Source of the DNA: Erysipelotrichaceae bacterium UBA6182 | GTDB taxonomy: Bacteria; Bacillota_I; Bacilli_A; Erysipelotrichales; Erysipelotrichaceae | DNA: 21,900 bases | Assembly: GCA_002422065.1 (NCBI GenBank) | Contig: DITO01000168.1 | Location: forward strand, 1-21,900 | Reading direction: 5' to 3' | Shown here: in pieces, positions 15,329 to 21,900 of the stretch | How positions within the stretch are numbered: position 1 is the stretch's first letter | How the letters are laid out: the number at the start of each line of letters is the position of its first letter | Position numbers and translations under genes: made by a program | Notes under the pieces: generated by a model | The model's database searches: none | What the model saw: only the letters and a program-made list of their open reading frames with translations | What the model was told of the DNA's origin: nothing

Positions 15329-18300
15329 TTAATCTCTTGCAAGTTTCATTAATCGACCGAAACGTTTCTCTGCATCGCTTGCTGCTTTTTCAAGTAAAGC
15401 TTCCGCTTCAAATGGATTAGCATTTGGCAATTGATTGTATCGAGTTTCATTCATAACGAAATCACGGAACTTACTGAAATCTGGTTTAGTGTAATCAACT
15501 GTTAATGGTTTTTCAGCATCTGGATTGAAACGGTAGAGTGTCCAATAACCACATTCAACTGCAAGTTTTTGCGTGATTTGGTGATTAGATAATCCACCTT
15601 TAATACCATGTTCGATACATGGTGAATATGCAATCACCACCGAAGGACCTTGGTATGCTTCAGCTTCTTTTAATGCTTTAATAGTTTGAACACGGTTCGC
15701 GCCCATCGCAATCGATGCAACATAGACGTGACCATACATCATTGCCATAAGACCTAAGTCTTTTTTACCTGTTGGCTTACCACCCGCTGCGAACTTCGCA
15801 ATGGATGCTGCTTGAGATGCTTTAGATGATTGTCCACCGGTATTTGAATATACTTCAGTATCAAGAATTAAGATATTAACATTGAGGCTGTTTGCGATAA
15901 CGTGATCGAGTCCACCAAATCCAATGTCATAAGCCCAACCGTCTCCACCAATAATCCAAACAGATTTAGAGATGAAATCTCTTTCCATTTCAAGGATAGG
16001 TTTTGCAGCTTCTGATTTTGAAGCTTTAAGAAGTTCAACTAAGCGCGGTGCCAATTCTTTTTCAACTGTACGATTGCCTTTGACAGCAAGGTATTCTCCT
16101 ACAAGTGTTTGTAGTTCTGGTTCAAATGATGAAGTCGCATTGTTTAGTAGTTCAACAAGTTGACGAGATTTAAATTCTTGTGCAACTTTCATACCAAATC
16201 CAAATTCTGCGTTATCTTCAAATAATGAGTTAGCCCAAGCTGGTCCTTTACCTGACGCATCAGTAACAAATGGTGTTGAAGGTGTTGATCCACAATAAAT
16301 GGATGTACAACCAGTAGCGTTAGAGATCATCATGTCACTACCAAATAATTGAGTTACTAGTTTGTAGTAAGGAGTTTCTCCACAACCTGCACATGCTCCT
16401 GAAACTTCAAAGTAAGGCATTAAGAATTGTGATCCCTTGATTGAATCAGTTGGGAAGTATTCTGATTTATATGTTGTGTGTTTGTAGATGTATTCTGCTA
16501 ATGGAGCTTCGTGAAGTTGTTCATTCACATCAGTCATAACTAATGCTTTCTGACCACCTTTACCTGGACACTCAACTGAACATAATGAACATCCAACACA
16601 GTTGTCAGGTGAAACCATAACGCGGTAGCGTAAGTGTTCAACACCTTTACCATTCGGTTGTAATGTTACAAACTCTGTAGGAGCATTCTTAACTTCATTT
16701 TCATCAAGTAAGAATGTACGAATTGTTCCGTGTGGACAAACAAATGAACAGAATCCACATTGAATACAGTTTTCTGGAATCCACTTAGGAACTTGAGTTG
16801 CAATGGTACGTTTTTCACTGAATGTGATGTTATTACGCATTGATCCATCAATAAGTTGATCTGTTGTGAAAGCAGATACAGGAAGATCATAACCTTCAAG
16901 GCCATTAATCATTGCTACGTGCTCATCAAAGTACTCATCGCCTGTAGTCTTACGAGTATTTCCTAAAACAATATTTGCCCATTCAGGATCAATTTCAACT
17001 TCAATTAATCCTTCTTTACCCATATCAATTGCTTTGATATTGAGTTCTACAACTTCATCACCTTTTTTACCATATGTCTTCTCAGCTGCTTCCTTCATGT
17101 ATGTTAAGGATTCAGAATAAGGAAGAATTGATTCATTAAGTGCAAAGAACGATGATTGTAGAATGGTATTTGTGTGACGTCCCATACCAATGGATTCAGC
17201 AACAGCATTTGCATCAATAACAAACATTTTTGCATGTTTTTGAGCTAATTGCTTCTTCACACGATTAGGAAGTAAACGATCAATTTCACTTGCTGGTGTG
17301 GATGTTGAAAGGAGGAATGTACCACCTTCTTTTAAGTTACGTAACATGTCATAACGGAATAAATAGGATTCCAATGAACATGAGATAAAGTCAGCATCTT
17401 TAACATAGTAAGTACTACGAATTGGAGATTTACCAAAACGTAGGAATGAGCGCGTTGCTCCACCTGCTTTTTTGCTGTCATAAGCAAAATAAGCTTGAGA
17501 ATAAAGATCAGTATGATCTCCAATAATCTTAATTGAGTTCTTGTTTGCTGATACAGTTCCATCTGATCCTAAACCATAGAATAAGCATGAAGTGTAATCA
17601 TTTTTAACTTTAAATGTGTCATCACTTGGAATTGATAAGAAAGTGACATCATCAACGATAGAAATTGTGAAACCATTAATTGGTTTTTCAACAAGTAAAT
17701 GATCATAAACACCTTTGATGTCACCTGGTTGAGTGTCTTTTGAAGACAATCCATAACGTCCACCAATGATAGTGTCAATCTTGCCATAACCATGTAATGC
17801 TTCATGTAAATCAAGATAAAGCGGACCGTGTGATCCAACTTCTTTTGTACGATCTAAGACTGCGATTTTTTCTACAGTTGCTGGAAGAACTGATTTTAAT
17901 AAATCAGCACGGAAAGGACGGAATAAGTGAACTTTCACTAAACCTACTTTTTCTCCACGAGCATTCAGTTCATCAATAACTTCAGCAGTTGCTTCTGTGA
18001 CTGAACCCATAGCAACGATAACACGTGTAGCATCTTCTGCTCCATAATAAGTAAATGGTGCATAATGACGACCTGTTAACTTAGAAATTTCGTTCATATA
18101 GTGAATAACAACGTCACTCACTTTTTCATAATGTGTATTTTGTGCTTCACGGCCTTGGAAGTAAATATCATCATTTTCAGCTCCACCACGAGTTACTGGA
18201 TTAGTGTGTGGGTTTAAAGCACGTGCTCTAAAACGTTCTAATGACTCTTTATTTACTAATTTCGCAAGATCTTCGTAATCAATAACTTCAATTTTTTGAA

Positions 18301-18838
18301 TTTCGTGTGATGTTCTAAAACCATCAAAGAAGTGTAATACTGGAGCTGATGCTTCAATTGCAGTTAAGTGAGCAACCCCTGCAAGGTCCATTGCTTCTTG
18401 AACTGAATGTGATGAAATCATCGTGAAACCAGTTTGGCGAACAGCATAGATGTCTTGGTGGTCACCAAAGATAGATAATGCACGTGTTGCTAATGAACGA
18501 GCTGATACGTGAATAACTCCTGGTAACAATTCTCCAACCCATTTATACATGTTAGGAATCATTAATAATAAACCTTGTGAAGCTGTAAATGTTGATGCTA
18601 ATGTACCACCTTGTAGTGCTCCATGAACAACACCAGCTGCTCCACCTTCAGATTGCATTTCTACAACCTTGACAACTGTATTAAAAATATTTCTACGCCC
18701 TTGAGATGCCCATGCATCTACAAGCTCAGCCATCGTTGATGACGGAGTGATAGGATAAATACCTGCTACTTCTGTGAACGCGTACGCCACATGAGAGGTT
18801 GCAGTATTTCCATCCATAGTCATGAATTTTTTAGGCAT
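15329..18838 (-). CDS. nifJ: Pyruvate:ferredoxin (flavodoxin) oxidoreductase, single chain
   Basis: Cytoplasmic enzyme that oxidises pyruvate with CoA to acetyl-CoA and CO2 and passes electrons to ferredoxin or flavodoxin. It is full length at 1169 residues. Residues 1-400 hold the substrate domains (YPITPSSTMAE at 28-38, FGDHQDIYAVRQTGF at 124-138), followed by the CoA-binding and EKR regions. Two ferredoxin-type 4Fe-4S sites are Cys691/694/697/701 and Cys747/750/753/757. The proximal cluster near thiamine diphosphate uses Cys816, Cys819, Cys844 and Cys1074. The thiamine site is GGDGWAYDIGFGG (964-976) to YSNTGGQ (997-1003). GAGGAGG lies before the ATG, with TATAAT about 30 bases upstream. 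It ends in a strong terminator, so it is probably monocistronic. It needs Fe-S clusters, which the nearby suf operon can supply. Confidence 0.97.
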   Translation of the reverse strand: MPKKFMTMDGNTATSHVAYAFTEVAGIYPITPSSTMAELVDAWASQGRRNIFNTVVKVVEMQSEGGAAGVVHGALQGGTLASTFTASQGLLLMIPNMYKWVGELLPGVIHVSARSLATRALSIFGDHQDIYAVRQTGFTMISSHSVQEAMDLAGVAHLTAIEASAPVLHFFDGFRTSHEIQKIEVIDYEDLAKLVNKESLERFRARALNPHTNPVTRGGAENDDIYFQGREAQNTHYEKVSDVVIHYMNEISKLTGRHYAPFTYYGAEDATRVIVAMGSVTEATAEVIDELNARGEKVGLVKVHLFRPFRADLLKSVLPATVEKIAVLDRTKEVGSHGPLYLDLHEALHGYGKIDTIIGGRYGLSSKDTQPGDIKGVYDHLLVEKPINGFTISIVDDVTFLSIPSDDTFKVKNDYTSCLFYGLGSDGTVSANKNSIKIIGDHTDLYSQAYFAYDSKKAGGATRSFLRFGKSPIRSTYYVKDADFISCSLESYLFRYDMLRNLKEGGTFLLSTSTPASEIDRLLPNRVKKQLAQKHAKMFVIDANAVAESIGMGRHTNTILQSSFFALNESILPYSESLTYMKEAAEKTYGKKGDEVVELNIKAIDMGKEGLIEVEIDPEWANIVLGNTRKTTGDEYFDEHVAMINGLEGYDLPVSAFTTDQLIDGSMRNNITFSEKRTIATQVPKWIPENCIQCGFCSFVCPHGTIRTFLLDENEVKNAPTEFVTLQPNGKGVEHLRYRVMVSPDNCVGCSLCSVECPGKGGQKALVMTDVNEQLHEAPLAEYIYKHTTYKSEYFPTDSIKGSQFLMPYFEVSGACAGCGETPYYKLVTQLFGSDMMISNATGCTSIYCGSTPSTPFVTDASGKGPAWANSLFEDNAEFGFGMKVAQEFKSRQLVELLNNATSSFEPELQTLVGEYLAVKGNRTVEKELAPRLVELLKASKSEAAKPILEMERDFISKSVWIIGGDGWAYDIGFGGLDHVIANSLNVNILILDTEVYSNTGGQSSKASQAASIAKFAAGGKPTGKKDLGLMAMMYGHVYVASIAMGANRVQTIKALKEAEAYQGPSVVIAYSPCIEHGIKGGLSNHQITQKLAVECGYWTLYRFNPDAEKPLTVDYTKPDFSKFRDFVMNETRYNQLPNANPFEAEALLEKAASDAEKRFGRLMKLARD

Positions 18839-18870
18839 TTGTTCCTCCTCGATACCTTGTTAACATTACA

Positions 18871-18876
18871 ATTATA
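18871..18876 (-). promoter_or_regulatory. -10 box of the oxidoreductase gene
   Basis: A perfect minus-strand TATAAT (18871-18876) predicts transcription from near 18864, with a 26-base leader containing GAGGAGG. The -35 region near 18894-18899 is poor (TGGTCT-like). The gap 18839-18949 shows no other gene or clear terminator for the upstream MATE gene. Confidence 0.6.
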
Positions 18877-18949
18877 CACCTTTACAGGCTAAAAGACCAT
18901 GTGAATTTGTTGCTTTGTGAAAGTATTAGTTAAATAAACAGGTTAAATT

Positions 18950-20332
18950 CTATACTTTAATCTTTGTCCATGAAGCTCCATTAAATCGAATTTGAGAGAT
19001 TATAAAACGCAACATTTGATCTACTAGAACTGAAACCCATGCACCAGTTAAACCGAAACCTAGACCATAGGCAAAAAGATAGGTTAGTCCAGGTCTCACA
19101 ATCGAGACACTAACCAAAGACAAGGTTGCAACAAACTTAACATCCCCTGCGCCTCTTAATGCACCAACTACAATCACTTGTACTATTTGGAATAAAATGA
19201 TGACAGAAAGAATGATTAGAAGTGGTCCTCCTAACTCAATAATGTTTTGATCAGATGTAAAGAGAGAGAGAATACTTCGCCGATTTAAAGCAATGAGCGA
19301 ACTAAAAATAATCGCAATCGTTAGACCTATACGTTGAGTTATCTTCCCATAAGCCATCGCTACATCAGGACGTTTTGCCCCTAATGATTGTCCAATTAAA
19401 GCTGAGTTTGCAGTAGATAATCCATCACCTAACGCAAATGAGATAACCATAACGTTCATGACCAATTGATGGGTTGCAAACGCTGTTGTCCCTAGATCTG
19501 CGACTGCACGAGCATAGAGTAAGAACCCAAAACGAATAAATACTTGTTCAGTAAGTGCTGGTTTTCCTAATTTAATAAATGATTGCACGATTTCTTTTGA
19601 ATACTCAAAAGGTTCTTTAAAGGATTGGTATAGTAAAGATTCTTTATCCAGAATTGATCTAAACGCGATAATGAACATTACTAGGTTACCAATAGTTGTC
19701 GCAATTCCAGCTCCTAATACTTCTAATCTTGGGAAGATCCATATTCCATTAATTAATAAATAGTTTAATACTACATTGACTAAATTGGCAGTGAGGTTTG
19801 TCTTCATGGCTATTAGAGTATTGCCAACACCTCGCTGAGCTGCATTAATGTTCATGGACATCCCTAAAAAGAAATTACCTATCATGATGACTCGAAGATA
19901 CAAGATTGAAGTCTCTAAATAATCACTGGTAGCACCTGAAATAAGGACAAGTTCTTTTGCGAAAATAATCCCAATTAACGCAAAGATAAGACTTAATACG
20001 AAAGCGATGATGAGTGAATGTCTCATTACATCTTTTAGTGCTTTCGTATTCTTTTCTCCCCTACGACGTGATATGACCACTGTAGTTCCTACGTTTAAAG
20101 CAAACAACATGGATAAAAGAATAAACTTAGGTTGATTCGTAATACCAATCGAAGCAATCGCTGTTTCGCCTAATCGGCCAACCATCATCATGTCAACAGC
20201 ACCGATGATACTGATTAAGAATGCTTCAGTAGCACTAGGCCAAGCAATTCTAAACGTCTTTTTAATCATGCTTGTTGGGGTTGGATCTTTAACATTGATT
20301 TTATATCCGATTAAATTAAATATCCAATTCAT
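18950..20332 (-). CDS. MATE family multidrug/metabolite exporter
   Basis: Membrane antiporter of about 460 residues with twelve predicted helices in two related halves. Typical features are the N-terminal IAWPSATEAFLISIIGAVDMMMVGRLG, SIGITNQPKF, the GTTVVISRRRGEKN loop, LGAGIATTIGN in the first half, and GDGLSTANSALIGQSLGAKRP in the second. It probably exports organic cations or a metabolite using Na+ or H+; substrate is unknown. I chose the ATG at 20332, which overlaps the upstream TGA as TGATG and has GAGG seven bases before it; the adjacent ATG at 20335 is only four bases from GAGG. It is coupled to the glycerophosphodiesterase gene. Confidence 0.92.
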   Translation of the reverse strand: MNWIFNLIGYKINVKDPTPTSMIKKTFRIAWPSATEAFLISIIGAVDMMMVGRLGETAIASIGITNQPKFILLSMLFALNVGTTVVISRRRGEKNTKALKDVMRHSLIIAFVLSLIFALIGIIFAKELVLISGATSDYLETSILYLRVIMIGNFFLGMSMNINAAQRGVGNTLIAMKTNLTANLVNVVLNYLLINGIWIFPRLEVLGAGIATTIGNLVMFIIAFRSILDKESLLYQSFKEPFEYSKEIVQSFIKLGKPALTEQVFIRFGFLLYARAVADLGTTAFATHQLVMNVMVISFALGDGLSTANSALIGQSLGAKRPDVAMAYGKITQRIGLTIAIIFSSLIALNRRSILSLFTSDQNIIELGGPLLIILSVIILFQIVQVIVVGALRGAGDVKFVATLSLVSVSIVRPGLTYLFAYGLGFGLTGAWVSVLVDQMLRFIISQIRFNGASWTKIKV

Positions 20333-21105
20333 CATAATGCCTCTTTTTCTACAATCGCAATATTATTACGGTTACATTTTTTTAGTTGATTCACTGTTCT
20401 TACTGGCCACACCCCAATTACAACATTAAACCATGTCATCCACTGATAATATGGCCACACTGAAATGGAAACAGAGATAAAATCTGCCTTTGTTATCCGT
20501 TGAAAAGCATTCATAGTTAAGGCAAGTCGTTGAAGATATGGAAGTGTCTTATTAGTAAACTGTTGTTCTATGATTTGTCCAATGGGATACTGGTTATCAC
20601 TTCTCTTTTTGCATGCTTTAACAATTCGTGGATCAAAAGAAACAATACTAACAAGTCCTTGATAATCTCTTAGTTGATTATATAAAGTGTCTATCGTGTC
20701 TTTATGTCTAGCATTAGGTTTAATTTCAAGCATGATTGGAACTTGACTACTAACTTGATTAAGGAAGTCTTCAAGTTTCATTATTGTGTATGATGTATTC
20801 ATGATTGGGATTGTTATAATCTCTTCATATGTTGACTTACTTACTTCTTTATCACTTTGACATAACCTTTTCAAACTTGGATCATGATATACCACAAGAA
20901 TATCATCCACTGTTAAACGTAGATCACACTCTATTCCTAATCCTTGATTTATAGCCAATTGAAAAGCCCCAAAAGTGTTTTCGGGATGATGTTCATCAAA
21001 GAGTCCACGATGTGCTAGTGTTTGTCTTAACCAACGAAATTGAGAGGATTTAGGACGTGGTGTAACAACCACAATGAACACGATAATCACGATTAAAAAT
21101 ATCAT
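20332..21105 (-). CDS. Membrane-anchored glycerophosphodiester phosphodiesterase
   Basis: GDPD-family hydrolase of 257 residues that splits glycerophosphodiesters into glycerol 3-phosphate and an alcohol. Residues 1-15 form a hydrophobic N-terminal anchor, so the TIM barrel is tethered to the membrane, side not determined. Catalytic residues are His32-Arg33 (AHRG), HPENTFGAF (40-48), Glu59 and Asp61 (ECDLRLT), His74 (YHDPS) and Glu127-x-Lys129 (LEIKP). Substrate may be glycerophosphodiesters from phospholipid or lipoteichoic acid turnover. There is no Shine-Dalgarno site; an extended -10 box ends six bases before the ATG. It ends in TGA overlapping the MATE start. Confidence 0.93.
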   Translation of the reverse strand: MIFLIVIIVFIVVVTPRPKSSQFRWLRQTLAHRGLFDEHHPENTFGAFQLAINQGLGIECDLRLTVDDILVVYHDPSLKRLCQSDKEVSKSTYEEIITIPIMNTSYTIMKLEDFLNQVSSQVPIMLEIKPNARHKDTIDTLYNQLRDYQGLVSIVSFDPRIVKACKKRSDNQYPIGQIIEQQFTNKTLPYLQRLALTMNAFQRITKADFISVSISVWPYYQWMTWFNVVIGVWPVRTVNQLKKCNRNNIAIVEKEAL

Positions 21106-21111
21106 AGGAGT

Positions 21112-21120
21112 ATCATACCA
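21112..21120 (-). promoter_or_regulatory. Extended -10 promoter of the glycerophosphodiesterase gene, leaderless
   Basis: Minus-strand TGG (21118-21120) followed by TATGAT (21112-21117) is an extended -10 box. The -35 position (21135-21140) reads ATACCC and is poor, which an extended -10 can tolerate. Six bases (21106-21111) separate the box from the ATG, so +1 falls on the start codon. The rest of the gap 21121-21183 shows no clear terminator. Confidence 0.55.
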
Positions 21121-21183
21121 AATTTTGAAAAGTAGGGTATGTATATTTCTGATTTATTATGTGAAAGATAATCAAGAAACTGT

Positions 21184-21900
21184 CTATTCTATATTAAGAT
21201 ACGATTTTATGAGTTCAAAGGTGGCTTCTACAGCATCTGCATGGGTACGCTCCATACCATGGGATGCCATAACACCAGGACCAATGAGTGCTCCTTTAAT
21301 GTTAGCCCCACCTCTTAATGCTGCAGAAACATCTGATCCATACATTGGATAAATATCAATGACATGATTGAGTGATTTTGAAACAGCCATGTCTTTTAAA
21401 GAAGAAATCATTTCGCGATCATAGGGTCCTGAAGAATCTTTAGCACAGATTGAAACATCATATTCAGTGCATGATAGATCTTCACCAATACATCCCATAT
21501 CAACTGCAATCATTTCAGTGATGGTCGATGGAATCCAAGCAGTACCATGACCGACTTCTTCATAGGTTGAAATAATAAACGATGTATCATAAGTAGGTTT
21601 TTGTTGGCTACATTGTATATAGTCTAGAATTGATAGAAGAATAGCTACTGAGATTTTATCATCGAGAAAACGAGATTTAATAAATCCACTTGGTGTAATG
21701 ATGGTCTTAGGATCAATCGCAATAATGTCTCCATTCTGTATTCCTAAACAGTGAACATCATCTTTGCTTTTTACTGTTTCATCCAGTCTTACAATCATTT
21801 TATCAACTTCTCTTACACCACTGTTTGCATCTTTGTAAACATGTGATGATGGTGATTGATATAGAATAGTTCCTGAAATCATGGAATTGTCTCTTGTAAT
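21184..21900 (-). CDS. M42 family aminopeptidase, 5' part outside the window
   Basis: Metal-dependent peptidase of the M42 (PepA/FrvX/tetrahedral TET) family, a cytoplasmic enzyme that removes N-terminal residues from peptides. The window holds about the last 238 residues; the frame is open through base 21900, and the family is usually 340-360 residues, so the start and the first metal-binding His lie beyond the edge. The Met codon at 21882 is therefore internal. Seen are FLDDKISVAILL with a bridging Asp, TYEEVGHGTA with Glu108 and Glu109 (counted from that Met), AVDMG with Asp128, and SHGMERTHADAV with His208, together the expected di-metal site and catalytic Glu. It ends in TAG and is followed by the glycerophosphodiesterase gene after 78 bases. 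Confidence 0.92.
   Translation of the reverse strand: MTRDNSMISGTILYQSPSSHVYKDANSGVREVDKMIVRLDETVKSKDDVHCLGIQNGDIIAIDPKTIITPSGFIKSRFLDDKISVAILLSILDYIQCSQQKPTYDTSFIISTYEEVGHGTAWIPSTITEMIAVDMGCIGEDLSCTEYDVSICAKDSSGPYDREMISSLKDMAVSKSLNHVIDIYPMYGSDVSAALRGGANIKGALIGPGVMASHGMERTHADAVEATFELIKSYLNIE

Noticed and set aside
16666..17838. Several minus-strand frames inside the oxidoreductase gene
   Set aside because: All lie in other frames of a 1169-residue gene whose motifs are complete.
1..21900. CRISPR arrays, transposons, phage genes, tRNA or rRNA
   Set aside because: None seen: no regular direct repeats, no transposase motifs, no clover-leaf sequence, and gene spacing is tight throughout.

Overview
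This window looks like part of the chromosome of a low-GC Gram-positive bacterium (Bacillota). It has an alanine racemase (so a peptidoglycan wall), Shine-Dalgarno sites of the AAGGAGG type, a SufCDSUB cluster with a SufU-type scaffold, a one-chain pyruvate:ferredoxin oxidoreductase, and glucolipid glycosyltransferases resembling those of Acholeplasma and streptococci. Two genes end in TGA, so TGA is a stop and the Mycoplasma code is excluded. I think a lineage near Erysipelotrichia is the most likely source, but this is inference from gene content. No tRNA, rRNA, insertion sequence, CRISPR array or phage gene was found, and no gap exceeds 300 bases.

Layout. (A) 82-1651, plus strand: a small unknown membrane protein and alr, ending in a symmetric terminator. 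(B) 1764-2959, minus: an MFS transporter whose promoter appears to give a leaderless mRNA. (C) 2963-7814, minus: sufC-sufD-sufS-sufU-sufB in one tightly packed operon with promoter and terminator visible. (D) 7926-10259, plus: a membrane-anchored PrsA-type foldase, a lipoprotein relative with a degenerate parvulin region, and a HIT protein. (E) 10304-15274, minus: a glucolipid operon of a DGS-like glycosyltransferase, a YbhN-type flippase-domain membrane protein, an MGS-like glycosyltransferase fused in frame to a whole RecX protein, and a YhaM-type exoribonuclease. (F) 15329-18876, minus: pyruvate:ferredoxin oxidoreductase. (G) 18950-21900, minus: an M42 aminopeptidase cut by the window edge, then a membrane-anchored glycerophosphodiesterase and a MATE exporter.

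How the parts fit together. The Suf machine supplies Fe-S clusters, and the oxidoreductase in F needs three of them per chain, which suits a fermentative, anaerobic-leaning metabolism. Region E probably makes mono- and diglucosyl-diacylglycerol for the membrane and lipoteichoic acid anchor. Regions A and D serve the cell envelope.

The most unusual items are the glycosyltransferase-RecX fusion and three genes without a Shine-Dalgarno site (MFS, flippase, glycerophosphodiesterase). In all three a -10 box ends exactly six bases before the ATG, which predicts leaderless transcripts. The window also has a very short SufD and an alanine racemase with Glu at the usual carbamylated-lysine position.
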